A stretch of 64,000 bases of DNA from assembly GCA_946800325.1 (NCBI GenBank), contig OX326960.1, forward strand, positions 18,524,893 to 18,588,892. The letters are read 5' to 3'. This document shows, in pieces, positions 35,835 to 47,272 of this stretch (its first letter is position 1; each line of letters begins with the position of its first letter). A program made the translations under genes and the position numbers. This DNA is from Luzula sylvatica (taxonomy: Eukaryota > Streptophyta > Magnoliopsida > Poales > Juncaceae). The notes below the pieces were generated by a model. It was not told where the DNA came from. It ran no database searches and saw only the letters and a list, made by a program, of their open reading frames with translations.

Positions 35835-36384
35835 GAATTAATTAGTACCATTTGGAGATAAAATTGAGATTTAATTGTTAAATTAAGCAAATAAATCTCA
35901 AATTGAGAGAAAATTCCTACATGAAGCTAATAAATTCTGAATTGAGAATAAATTAATAAGTCAAGCAAATATTTAAGACAATTCAAGTAAAATACCTGCA
36001 GCAAAAGAAAATTTAGTATTTGCACACGTTAGACTTCAATTTTTACCTCTTTTAGGAAAAATAACTAAATTGATTTTTTGTAAGGTGTTAAAGTTTCCTT
36101 GTTGCATTTTTGTGATATATTTGAAAAAAATAGAAATTTAAGTATATTAGTCTTCATTTGCGAAGTTTATTTGAGGAAATCATGAATATTTTTTGCAAAT
36201 ATACAAAAATAAAGTCTAACACCTTAAAAACTCAATTATCGTATTTTTCATAAAAATGTCAAGATTTTGTCTAAAACGAAATAAATACTTAATTTTTATG
36301 TTTTTTTTTTCAAACTCATAACCTTATCATTCTCGTCCATATTTGACCCGAAGTTTTTAAGGATCCAAGTACTTCTATTTCAAA
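35835..36384. repeat. Upstream flank with AT-rich repeat family, locus 3 (inverted junction)
   Basis: Bases 36000-36200 carry the 18/25 kb repeat family in the same orientation (GTTAGACTTCAA, AAGGTGTTA). Bases 36205-36300 carry it reversed (AGTCTAACACC, GTCTAAAACGAAATAAATAC), making a head-to-head junction. No gene. Confidence 0.5.
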
Positions 36385-36540
36385 ATGGCCTCATTGAAAG
36401 CTGCAAGAGTGGTTTTCTTTATCATTCTTTGTGTGAGTGCGGTTTTCTTTCGCCTTAAGACAAAGACACTTGCTGGTTCATTCTTCACCATTATATGCGG
36501 GAAGGTCTACGACAACTCCGTAATTGAAGACTTAACCTAA
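36385..36540 (+). CDS. Candidate small secreted or membrane peptide, 51 residues
   Basis: A short frame from ATG at 36385 to TAA at 36538-36540. It begins MASLKAARVVFFIILCVSAV, which looks like a signal peptide or anchor, followed by a short hydrophilic tail with one cysteine (TIICGKVYDNSVIEDLT). No known peptide family is recognised. It lies between repeat DNA and F-box block C. It could be a gene fragment whose continuation is missing. The call rests only on the hydrophobic start and balanced codon use. Confidence 0.25.
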   Translation: MASLKAARVVFFIILCVSAVFFRLKTKTLAGSFFTIICGKVYDNSVIEDLT

Positions 36541-36649
36541 GCAATTTTGTTTTTCTTCAAAAATTTCACAAAAAGGTGAGAAATACACACTCTCCAAGTC
36601 TTGTTATATGTACTTTAATTTTTATACAAAATTTTGAATAATACATACT

Positions 36650-37415
36650 TACATATTTGCAGCATTTTATAGATTATTTCTATAAGTAACTTAATTAGGC
36701 CCTTATGCACATTTATAACAATTTATATATTATTTTCTGTAAATAATTTTATCAGGCCCATAAATTATTTCAAACAATTTCATTAAATCATTGGGCTTCA
36801 CCATTTGTATTTGTAAATCATTTTAATAAATGCAAAATAGAAATAGGAAGCAGTTCTTCTTCTCGGTGCCATCGTTATCTTCACCGAGTCCCAACAAATC
36901 ACTCTCACCGCACTGTCTATCAAATGGCAAGCAGAAAACCTTAAACCTGCGCGAATTCTAGTCTTCTTCCAGATCGCTCTGTAAGATGTTGGGAATCGAT
37001 GAGAAGAGACAAAGAGGCGGGGTGTGAATCCCAAATAACGAAGCTCCAGATTTTTGACGGAACCGGAATTTGCAAGGGAGCTTTTTACTGCCTAGTAAGA
37101 AGGTGAGTTTCATTGAGATGTTTCAATTTGTAGCTCCGATTGTTTACTTTATTTCCTTTTTTTTTGAGGGAATTCTTCTTTTGCTTTCGATTGTTCACTA
37201 TTGAGAGGGGGTTTGTCCACTAAATACTAATTCACCACTTAAATCACTCAATCACACTATATATTAGCAATTTTAAGCTTTTTCATGTTTTGTTTAACCA
37301 TTAAGGACCAATTTACTGTAACGGGTCTGAGCTGGAAAATTGGGTCAGTCTGCCTCAAGTGTGGTTTTTTTTCTCTGATCTCTTGTACTCACTCTCCCTT
37401 GTTTATTTCTAGGAC
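36650..37415 (+). promoter_or_regulatory. Promoter, leader and 5' UTR intron of F-box C
   Basis: Homologous to the flank of copy B but uninterrupted. It has TTAATTAGGCCCTTATGCAC, CATTAAATCATTGGGCTTCA, TTTGTAAATCATTTTAATAA and TTCACCGAGTCCCAACAAAT in a row, so it preserves the empty sites of the insertions in block B. A 5' UTR intron spans 37103-37412 and ends three bases before the ATG. Confidence 0.65.
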
Positions 37416-38957
37416 ATGGTTCCTCCAGAGAAAAAATGTAAGGCGAGTTCTTCGTCGAAAGTGGATTTAATTAGCAGTCTCCCAGAAACCATCCGAGAGA
37501 AAATTCTTACTTACTTGCCGATAAAAGAGGCTGGGAGAACAAGTGTTTTATCCAGCAGGTGGAAGTACACCTGGACTTCGATTCGTGAACTTAAAATATG
37601 TGAATTTTCTATTTCTACTAGTTTGGAGAAGATGGTAGATGCGATTCTTCTCCAACATAATGGTCCAATTCTTAAATTTGATCTCAAGACTAGGGAACAA
37701 TACTCTCATGATGCATTTGATAGGTGGATTAGTGCCTTGTCAAGAAATGGAATCGAGGAACTCAAACTTGATTTTCATTTTAATAGTTCGAGATACAAAA
37801 TTCATTCGAGTTTCTTCTCATGTGATAACCTGACTTCTGTTTCCCTTGAAAAGTGTTCTGTCATATTACCCGTGGGATTCGAAGGATTTAAATTTCTTCG
37901 TATCCTTAATTTCTGTTATGTCAGCATTTCGGACAATTGCATCAAGAAACTTGTCTCGTGTTGTCCCGTGTTGGAGAATCTGGAATTATTTCTCAATGGA
38001 ATTTGCACCATTTTAGATATTCAAGCACCAAACTTGAAATATCTCTATGTTTGTGGGTTCGTGAAGGCGTTCTATTTGCATGCACCAAACCTTCTTACTC
38101 TAGGCGGGGGTCCACAATTGTGCGATGAGAGTGATCTACACATTCAAGCTAGTCAGATCAATCTTGAACAAGTTCTTGGCGGGCCTAATCTTGAATTGCT
38201 ATCTGTGCAAACATATATCATGAAGGTAAATTCGTAAAATTAGTTAATATTCCTACATTTTTGTATTAATTAGTTGATTAATTCTAACCAAATGTTATAA
38301 TTTTAGTGCTTAACCAATTTGCATTATATTGGGGAGTTCCCCATGACATTCCATAATTTGAAGAAGTTGGACATCCGGTTCGAGGACGAAAAGGAGGCCG
38401 CGGTTGTTTTATCCCTACTTCAAAGTACCCCTAATCTAGAAGTACTCCAAACAAGGGTTTGTCTTTTTTTTGAATAAATGCATCATTATTCCATATAGAT
38501 CATGTTTGCGGTCCGATCGGGTTTCAAATAAGGTTATAGGCTAGTTAGGTTTGAATCATGGGTCATTCTTAGTTTCTTTAATACGGGGATAAAACTGTTT
38601 GTATATAGTACTTGTCAATTTATGTGGTATTTTATATGCTAACTTTTCCCGTGTTTATTGTAGATAGACATTAATTGCACTTTATGGGAATCAATGAATG
38701 GAAAAGATTTCGCACTTAAACGTCTTCGATCCGTGTACATTTCGTTTGGCGGCGATGACATGGAAAGTGTAATTTCTTTCGTGAAGTTTGTGTTGGACTC
38801 TGCTCCCGAACTTGTAGAACTTACCATACGTGATAAATATAATGACTTGGAGGTTGATGAGTTGGACGTGGTAACATGCTATAAGCTGGTAAAGTGTTTT
38901 AAGCAGCTCTTGAAGCTTCGAAGGGCATCTCCGAAAGCTCAAATCATTATTAAGTAG
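37416..38957 (+). CDS. F-box/FBD/LRR protein, copy C
   Basis: Exons 37416-38225, 38307-38456 and 38664-38957 give 417 residues with phase 0 GT-AG introns. The N-terminus is three residues shorter in its Ser run than copies A and B and starts MVPPEKKCKASSSSKVDLI. The F-box has ETIREKILTYLPIKEAGRTS and VLSSRWKYTW. Unlike A and B, the FBD-like end carries extra residues (RDKYNDLEVDELDVVTCYKL then VKCFKQLLKL), which explains the longer exon 3. It is the most diverged of the three copies but fully open. An SCF substrate-receptor role is by family. No MADS debris follows it. Confidence 0.88.
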
Positions 38958-39904
38958 ATTCGAGCCACTTATCTATTATATTGTAATATATTTTATAAAA
39001 TGATGGTTTTGAAGGTTATTGGTTTTTGGTTGTTGCAAAGGTTTCTGTGAAAGCCCAATTTTACTTATTTTCGTGTAGCTATGTAATATATTGGTACATT
39101 TTCATCAACCCAACTTTTATGATTTTATCTCAAAAATAATCATCTTTATTCCCAAACTAACCAAGGGAGAAATTGATGATGTTGGTTCTATAATGTATGT
39201 TTTGATGGCTAATCATATGATATATAAGTATATAGATATAATCATGGCTGGCGAAATTGGTGATGTTGGTTCTATAATGCATGTTTTGATGGCTAATCAT
39301 ATGATGTACAAGTATAAATTAATCATGGCAGATTTATGTACAATATCAACTTCCCAATTTTTTGAATGGTTCGTTTTGTTCGTATTTTTGAGAATGACTT
39401 GGCATAAAATATACCACGAAATTTCGAGCCAAAATATATCATTTCACTACACACTCTATTATCGTGTTTGATTAGTACAATTATTTATTCATGACATATT
39501 TAAAATAAAAAATGTAAAAGTAAGTTTATTTATATTAGGTTTGGCAATTTAATTTTTTGAAAGCAAATTAAATTGCATTCCTCCTTATAAGAATAGACAA
39601 AAATCATCAATTTTGGTGGTGATACTACTCCCACCAATTATTGCTTAGGAAATATAATATTCATTTACTTTATTAGCTAGTGTGCAAACCAAACATAAGA
39701 ATAAAATATATGATGAAGTAGGCCAAGACATCCTATTTTCAAAACACCAACCTAACGGTCCTTAAGATTATTGACAGGATCCAAAATCCCGTCTAAATGT
39801 AACAGCTAATAATAAGGTTAGTGAGTGTAGAAAGAAATACAAAAAATAATTACCGGATCTCATGCATCTATACATGCACGCATGCAAATGCATATTCATT
39901 CATG
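38958..39904. other. 3' flank of F-box C and intergenic DNA
   Basis: After the stop, block homology (GATTCGAGCCACTTATCTAT) continues to about 39.08 kb. Between 39.17 and 39.32 kb a roughly 78-bp segment is tandemly duplicated (GAAATTG-TGATGTTGGTTC and TTTTGATGGCTAATCATATG twice), creating a chance frame. No gene. Confidence 0.5.
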
Positions 39905-39909
39905 AATAT

Positions 39910-40530
39910 GTATGTGAATGCCACATATATTTGTATATACATATTTGTTTTTATAAAAAAATTTCTAATATAAATCCTATTCGATAGGTATTCATATATG
40001 TATTCGAGTTCACAATTGAATGCCGAATATCATATTCTTATTCATATTCAAAATCAAACACCGTATTAGTATCAAATATCGAACATTGTATTCGTATTCG
40101 ATATCACATACTTTATTTGTATTCGTATTCAAAATCAGATATCGGATACCGAATATCGTATTCATATCCGTATTCGTATTCGAAATCAGATGTCGGAAAC
40201 TAGAGTGAATACGATATCCGATATCCGATATCCGACTTCACATACGAATACAAATACGATATCCGATATTTAATTTAGAATACGATATCCGCTATCCGTA
40301 ACGCGAAGACGATATCCGGTATTCGATATCCAATATCGGATACCAAAACGGTTATCCGATACGAATACAATATCTGATTTCGAATACGGATACGAATGTG
40401 ATAACTGATATTTGATTTCAAACACGAAGACATATACGAAACATATCGGATATGACTTATATTAGAAAAGAATTTGTAAAAAAAAACGTATATATAAATA
40501 TATACGTGGCATTCACATATATATTTCATG
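39910..40530. mobile_element. ~620-bp inverted-repeat element with CGATATCC-rich core
   Basis: Long inverted ends: TATGTGAATGCCAC on the left mirrors GTGGCATTCACATA on the right, and similarity continues inward about 60 bases to CTAATATA/TATTAG. The core is made of repeated CGATATCCGATATCC-type words and their complement. Non-coding DNA transposon of uncertain superfamily; the target duplication could not be fixed. Confidence 0.7.
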
Positions 40531-41872
40531 ATTCATATTCATAATTCATTTTATTTATCTTTAGTTATTTATCATGCATGAACATACAAAAATCTTGTGA
40601 ATATTTTTTCATTATTTATACAAAAAAAAAAACCTAATACCGATTTGGTATTCCCTCAAAAAAAAAAACATTCAAAAAACACAATTTCATATCCAACAAG
40701 GTTTCGGGTTTTCAACGAGCAAGATGGATGTATTTTATGTGTTTGATATTGGATATTTGATATAAGTATATATATACGCTCGATAAGTAAATAGATGGTT
40801 ATTGTTTTGGATATTTGATTTAAATAGATGGTTATGTATTTTATTGTTTTTATTTTTGTAGGTTGTTAAATTGATTTTCACTGGTATCACGTAAAAAAAC
40901 TATTAATTCCAAATAATTCCTTTACTTTTAGCTGTTTTCTCCTTTAGGCTTGATTTTACTTTCAGTTCTCACCCTGATTTTTTTGTCCATCTTTTCTATT
41001 CTCCACAACAAACTATCAGGATTTATAAAGTTTACTGTGAATAAAATAACATGAGAAATGCATGATTCGGAATTACATATTACATGATTCGGATACATCG
41101 TACATTTTATGAATTGTGAGTTTTGTTTGAAGTTCAATGTTCGGTAGAGTTCGATTCGAGTTTATTCGTTAATTATTTGTTTGATAACTATTTGAATTAT
41201 TATCGGATCTGACCGAACATGTTCAATAACTAAGGAATCAAACTCTAACTTGAATGTGTTCGTTCGAATGTTCAAATATTATATTTATTAATCAATATAT
41301 TTTGAAGTCCATGTTCAAATTAAACAATATAAATTATAATTCATGTTCAGAGTCCACATAAACAATGAGGCTAAATATTAAAAAAGTAAATTAATTAAGA
41401 ACTTTTTTAAGTTTTCGAACAAATATCGAACGAATTGAACTGTTCGAAATATTAACGGATCATACACAAACATTAAAAATATATGAAACTTCATATAATA
41501 TGTGCATATTTTTCAAAAAAAAAAAATTCTACGAACAGATATCTATAGGAAAATATTAAGATATGTAACAATGCAAAATGAGAATTTAAAAAAAATAAAA
41601 TATATAATATGTGCATATTTTTCTACGAACTATTTTTTTTAATAAAACTGCCCAACTATTAATAATTGACTAACATACTACAAATATTTCAGGTTTCAAA
41701 TTTACAAATATTAATAATCAAACAAAAGTACAGGTACAAATATGAAAAAATTAGAGCAATGATATGAACCATGTCTATTTTCCTCACTTTTTTTTCTCGA
41801 ATCTGATGTGACTATTTTTGGTGTGCCACGTCATCTAGATCTTTCTCGTTAAAAATACCCACACCAAACCCA
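40531..41872. other. Intergenic, no gene seen
   Basis: AT-rich DNA with poly(A)/poly(T) runs and a patch of GTTCGAA/TCGAAC words near 41.13-41.46 kb. The stretch near 41.57-41.63 kb repeats ATATAATATGTGCATATTTTT, also seen at 41.49 kb. Nothing coding. Confidence 0.5.
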
Positions 41873-41881
41873 AAACAAAAA

Positions 41882-42148
41882 TGACAATTATATTTTTCTC
41901 CCTCATTTTCTTCACAATTCTCTCACACTAATTAATTTCATAAGTAACAAAATAAATTAACAATTAATTCATGATTATTAAAAATTTAATATGGAATTAA
42001 GGTCCATACTATTTAATGATTAATTCTAAATATTTAAAATAAATAATTATGAATTAATCGTTAATCAAATTACTAATTATTGAATTAATCATGAATTACT
42101 ATTGTGAGAAAATTGGGAGGGAATTTGAGGGACATGATATATGGCCTC
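41882..42148. mobile_element. 267-bp MITE with 9-bp target duplication (family M1)
   Basis: Flanked by AAACAAAAA at 41873-41881 and 42149-42157. Starts TGACAATTATATTTT and ends ATATATGGCCTC, matching the 271-bp element at 19155-19425 in size, ends and AT-rich core. Partial inverted arms CTCCCTCATTTTCTTC / AATTTGAGGGA are visible. Confidence 0.72.
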
Positions 42149-42157
42149 AAACAAAAA

Positions 42158-42650
42158 TCCTATCTAGGAAGGAAGAGAAAACGATAGTGAGTTTAGAAAA
42201 CACGGGAGAAATCGAGAAGAGAGAATGCGAGAAAAGAATCCACAGACCATCTAAGCTGGCGGGAGAGAGAAGGATCTGATAAAGCGAAATCGTCGGATTG
42301 AAGCTGACGATGAGAAGAGAAAATGAGAAAAATCTCGATCTTTATTCCTCACTCATACGGAGCTCTCTTGATTTCCTATGTAACCCCCTCAATCATGTAA
42401 TTTCATTGTTTTTATTTGTATTTTACATATATAATAATTTGATTGGTTTAATCTTTTTGAAGAGAAATTTTCCTTGATAAATATGCCGCACACTGACACA
42501 GTGGCACGACCATTGCTGGGAAAATAAATTGTGCCATTGGCAGTAGATTTATAAAGATACTGGCAGAACTTCATTGCATTTTTTCCTACTATATTTCTTT
42601 TTACCTTGTTTAACAAATTCAATTTGTATTCATTTTTTCTTTTTTACAGG
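42158..42650. other. Intergenic, no gene seen
   Basis: A purine-rich stretch near 42.16-42.33 kb gives a short frame without known domains. The rest is AT-rich. Confidence 0.4.
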
Positions 42651-42658
42651 GTTATAGT

Positions 42659-43209
42659 TAGGGATGTCAACGGTTCGGATAGTGGTCGTACCAGATCCAT
42701 ATCCATATTTCTTTTCGGATATGGATCCGGATACGATACTATCCGGATCCGGATACGGTTCGGATATTAAACGGATACGGATACGGTTCGGATATTGTCG
42801 GATACGAATACGGATACGGATCATATTCGGATATTAAAACGGATACTATAATAAATAATATAATAATAATTTTAGAATTCAAATCTTGATTATTTTATAA
42901 TTTTAAAACAAATTATATATATACACATATATATAAGTGATTATTGATTATTATGAATTAAAATATAGTTATTTTTTATTATGTATTATTATAATTTTGA
43001 TCATGATTACAACAAAACGGATACCCGTTTATAATTTTTATTCGGATCCGGATAGTATCCGGATCCATCAAAATTATAGCTCCTAGATCCGGATCCATAC
43101 TCGTAAAAACGGATTCGGTTCCAGATCCGGTTTCCTCCTAGATTATAGCTCCTAGATTCGGATACGGTTCGGATCGGTTCGGGCAATATCCGCCCCATTG
43201 ACACCCCTA
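42659..43209. mobile_element. 551-bp non-autonomous hAT-type element
   Basis: The target duplication GTTATAGT occurs at 42651-42658 and 43210-43217. Ends are TAGGGATGTCAACGG and CCATTGACACCCCTA. Both subterminal regions are dense in CGGATACGGATCCGG-type words, with an AT-rich middle. No transposase. It belongs with the hAT-type element at 29.8 kb by end sequence and duplication length. Confidence 0.88.
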
Positions 43210-43217
43210 GTTATAGT

Positions 43218-43394
43218 GTGAAAAACAATTGGATGGCTTAGGGTTGGATTATGGTTGATAGTAAATAAATGTGTTGAGGGATAAGAATTATAGTTCAAAT
43301 CGATGTGTTGGATAGTGAAGTACAATGGGTTGTTGGCATGTCTATTGAAAACTAAATTGAAATGTGTGTGCATCATTGGATAAAAACATACTGA

Positions 43395-43406
<12 letters not shown>
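43218..43406. other. Short intergenic stretch
   Basis: No gene or repeat recognised between the hAT-type element and the TA microsatellite. Confidence 0.4.

Positions 43407-43462
<56 letters not shown>
43407..43462. repeat. (TA)n microsatellite split by a Helitron
   Basis: A pure TA tract that resumes as TATATATATA after the Helitron end at 45306, so the Helitron inserted inside it. Confidence 0.9.
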
Positions 43463-43465
<3 letters not shown>

Positions 43466-45306
43466 ATTCTTATATATAAAGTAGCCACTTTTCCTACCTC
43501 CTGGTTGAGCCACGTCATCAGGGGCCTTTTTGTAAAAAAAAAAAATCTTCACATTTTGGTCCTTTTTAATTTATATTTTGGTCCTTTTCTTTTGAAAAAA
43601 TTACATTTTGGTCCTTTTTATTTACATTTTGGTCCTTTTTTATTTGCTTTTTGGTCCTTTTTATTTACATTTAGTCCTTTCAAGTTTGAAAAATTAAACT
43701 TTGGTCCAGGGGCCTCTTTGTAAAAAATTTATTTACATTTAGGTCCTTTTTATTTATATTTTGGTCCTTTTTAGTTGAAAAAACTAAATTTTGGTCCTTT
43801 CTATATACATTTCTGTCCTTTTCAGTTTAGATACTTACATTTTGGTCCTTCATATTTACATCTTGATCCTCTTTTATTTGCATGTCGGTCCTTTTTTACA
43901 TTTTTGAATTTACATTATAGTCCTTTTTATTTATATCTTGGTCCTTTTCATTTTTACTTCACACTTTGGTACTTTTTATTAACATTTTGGTCCTTTTTAA
44001 TTTAAATTTCGGTCCTTTTTTACATTATTAATAATTCCTCTCATCTCATGCATCCACATCAACACCTTATTATGCCTTCCTATCACCATTTTACTTGGAA
44101 AGTTTTCAAAAGACTCCTTAAATTTTTAGATATTGTAAAAAAAAATTAATTTACATATGTATTCATTTAAAAAAAAATGCTTTTTTAATTTAAAAAAATT
44201 CTTAAATTTTTTGCAATACATAATAATTAAAAAAAATTACTATATGTTATATGTTATATAATTTTAATATTTCATTCATTACAAATATTCGACTTATGTA
44301 TTATTTTTCTTGAAAAACTAAAATAAAATTATAATAAGTTGAACAATATTAATAAAAGAACATCTTGCAAATATTTAAAAATAAAATATAAGAAAACTAT
44401 TAAAAAATACATAAAAGGAAAACTAAAATAAAAAGTAGATGTTTAAATAGATATTTTCTATGAATATATTTGCAAGATGTTTATTTATTATTATTTAATG
44501 TTAGTTTTTTATGAATAAAGAATGGAATATTAAAATTATATAAACAAAATATGTAATAATTTAAATTTTTTTAAATCACTACATGTTAAGAAGTGTTTAT
44601 GAATTTTCTTAAAATTAATAAAAAATAACAAAAATAACTTTTAATTATTACATATGAGATTTGGAGGGTATTTTGGAAAAAAAAAATTAATATCATCCAT
44701 AAGGAGTATTTTAAAATAAAAGTTTGGTAAAGAGTTTTTTTTTTGGAGTTTACGAAAAGATAGAGGATTTTTTACAATATCCAAAAAAAATTAGGGGGTT
44801 AAAAATATACCAAATCACGGATGTGCGAATAATCATGACATAATTTAAATTAAAGGTTCGAACGAAACGGTTAGCGATGACATCGTGAAACTTTGTTGTT
44901 AGCCGACCACACAAAGGGCGAAAAATATTTGTGCTAAATATGTAGCGAAATTAAGGATTTGTGAAATTAAGAACACTATTTTTTTTTCAGCAATGTTTTC
45001 TGATCTATTAGGTTATTAATAAATTTCATGACGACTCATTCGTTATTTTTCCTTATTTTGCCTATGATGTATAAAATATAGATAATTATTTTAGCAATAA
45101 CCGTTTGAATTATTCAAGAAATCCGGCTCTTAAAATATTCAAACGATTTTTGCTACAGAATTTCACTCGCACACAACACACTAAATTACACATATAATAA
45201 TGATTACAAAAAGAAAGTCACATACACAAAATAAACAACAAATTTCTTCAACTACATTACTTATAAACCCGAACAACCCCGCGCAATTGCGCGGGGGTAA
45301 GGCTAG
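43463..45306 (+). mobile_element. Non-autonomous Helitron, copy 2
   Basis: Starts TCTATTCTTATATATAAAG, ends CTAG (45303-45306) before T, with the hairpin CCCGCGCAATTGCGCGGG just upstream. Its 5' part has GAGCCACGTCATCAGGGGCC and the same CATTTTGGTCCTTTTT minisatellite as copy 1. The 3' part shares AAGACTCCTTAAATTTTTAG and other stretches with it. No replication protein is encoded, so it depended on an autonomous relative. Confidence 0.85.
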
Positions 45307-46324
45307 TATATATATAACGTGCAATGCTATTAGGTTACGCAGCAAGGTACTGATTTCCATTAAACTCGTACTCAAGTTCATGTAGAAGTGTTCTGAAAAT
45401 TTTCTAAAATGTAATGTTGTAAATGTTCAAGTCCAAAAATTAAAATGAAAGTGTTTTACGAATTCGGTACCGATTCACAATCAATATACATTAAACCTTC
45501 AACTTAAGCCGATACCATATTTATTTTCAATTGAAACCATCTTAGAGTCAAGTGTGCACCTATCCATTGTCTTATCTTATGAGTCTAGGACAGACATTCT
45601 CATAAGACAATATCAATCTTTTTTGCACCCATTTTCTCAACATTAGTCCTTCTCATCAATTCTTGCATATATAAACAACACACTCAGAACCTAGTAAACT
45701 CTTTTCGTCAATTCCTAGTAAGTCCAATTTAATCTCAAATTTATTTATATTGGCATCAATCAATATATAATTAGGCTCGCACATGCATGAAAATTAAGCA
45801 ATAATCAGAGATTAACAAAAATAAACACCTATGGACTTTTGAAAAATAATGTGAACATTTTGTCAAACACATAGAAAACAATGTATATACCTGAAAAAAT
45901 AAGAGCTTCTGAAAGAGAACGAGAGGGGGAGAGAAAGATAGAGAGGTGGAGCAAACCTCTCGTGCGTACAAAAAATTCAAATTGGTCAGGAAAAGAACGA
46001 ACAAATCCATCTCAAAATGACCGGATAGGAAATGAGAGAGAGAGAGAGAGAGAGCGAACAAATCCATTTTGGAGGGGTGGTAGTACATAATTTTATAGTT
46101 ATATCGTAAAATACACTGACATAATCATATATATGTACTATCGTTCAAAAATCAAGGTGGCACAGCTGCCCCCTAGTTCCTTAATAGATATGATACATTG
46201 CATATATCTTGTCTTTTCACTCTCTCTATCTTTCTGTCTTCTCTATACTTATTAGAATGAGGTAAAGTCACATTTATAATCCAAAGACTCGTACGTTTTT
46301 TGACCTAGTGTTTAATCCTATTAA
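45307..46324. other. Intergenic with GA repeats
   Basis: AT-rich DNA; GA-rich tracts at 45.91-45.95 kb and a (GA)n run at 46033-46054. Frames here (one on each strand near 45.8-46.1 kb) are compositional. No gene is supportable. Confidence 0.4.
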
Positions 46325-46767
46325 TTTTTTTTTTTTTTTTTGAAAATTAAGAAGCCAAGCTTTATTTTTCGATATATTAAAACGAGTTTAATACAACGTT
46401 TTAATTTTACATGGTAATGTAAAAAGGAAAATAAAAATAAGAGGTCTATGCGAATTTCTTTAGTAAAGAAATCTATCCCATTCCTGACAAACTCTACGAG
46501 TAAGAAGATTTAAAGGAGAAGAAAAGGAGAGAAAAGAAGCTTGAAAAGACGAGAGAATTTTGGATCCCGATTAGCTATGGAGTTTCCATGTCTTTGCCTC
46601 GTAGTGGACCTTCGCTATCGTGGAGGATGGCGGAGAATTCTTTTGATTAAAAATCCGTTCGTTTCGCTCTTTCCATATGGTCCAAAGTGTGGCCACGAAG
46701 TACGTATCGATTTCATCTTTTTTTTTTTTGGTGTATTTTCTTCGGTTGTCTAGCCAAAACTTTGGCA
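46325..46767 (-). mobile_element. 5'-truncated LINE with poly(A) tail
   Basis: On the minus strand the sequence encodes DTYFVATLWTIWKERNERIF then a short tail ending KTWKLHS and a stop at about 46571. This is the C-terminal zf-RVT-type segment of plant L1 ORF2. It is followed by a 3' UTR and a poly(A) tail seen as T(17) at 46325-46341. The reverse transcriptase proper is missing. The 5' truncation point abuts the MADS fragment at about 46768. No target duplication was found. Confidence 0.75.
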
Positions 46768-47006
46768 AGGTGTCATGTAATGCTGATGTGTCGTTGGCGA
46801 ATTGGTGGAATGGGGAGTGTGAAAAATTCGACGATGAGGTGGCGTTGACTAATTGGTAGGATGGGAGTATGAAGGACAATGAGGTGGCGTTGGCTATAGT
46901 GGGACGGGGAGTGTGAAAAAATCGACGATGAGGTGCCGCTGGCTTATTTGTGGGATGTGGAGTCTGATAAATCCGACAAAGAGAAGGCCCTATTATTTGA
47001 TGAAAA
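46768..47006 (+). pseudogene. MADS-box C-terminal pseudogene fragment
   Basis: Frames give CNADVSLANWWNGECEKFDD with EVALTNW and a stop. A second, tandemly repeated part reads in another frame as ECEKIDDEVPLAYLWDVESD and KSDKEKALLFDE. These match the acidic C-terminus of the MADS-box gene at 8.0-9.2 kb (WWDVECDKVGDEVALAYLCD). Stops and frame changes rule out function. It is the fourth locus of this family in the window. Confidence 0.78.
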
Positions 47007-47112
47007 AATCACCAATTCATTTAAACATTATTGATTTGACATTTCAAGAGTGTTTAAGTGAGAACGAGGAACAACATATCAAACCCCAATATGAGAAAAT
47101 ATATTTGTCTTT

Positions 47113-47272
47113 CGAAACTCACTCAAACATTTTTGATGCGTCAATCGAGGGTGTTTAAATGAATTGATTAAATTCCTATTCAATAATCAAATGGATTAAT
47201 TCAATTAAAAAATCTAATCAATCCATTTAAACACACTCGATTGACGCAACAAGAATGTTTGAATGAGTTTTG
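47113..47272. repeat. 160-bp foldback hairpin
   Basis: Arms of about 58 bases: AAACTCACTCAAACAT..TGCGTCAATCGAG on the left is mirrored by CTCGATTGACGCA..ATGTTTGAATGAGTTTT on the right with few mismatches, around a 45-base AT-rich loop. It may be a MITE. The long stem could be a source of small RNAs, which is inference. Confidence 0.7.
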
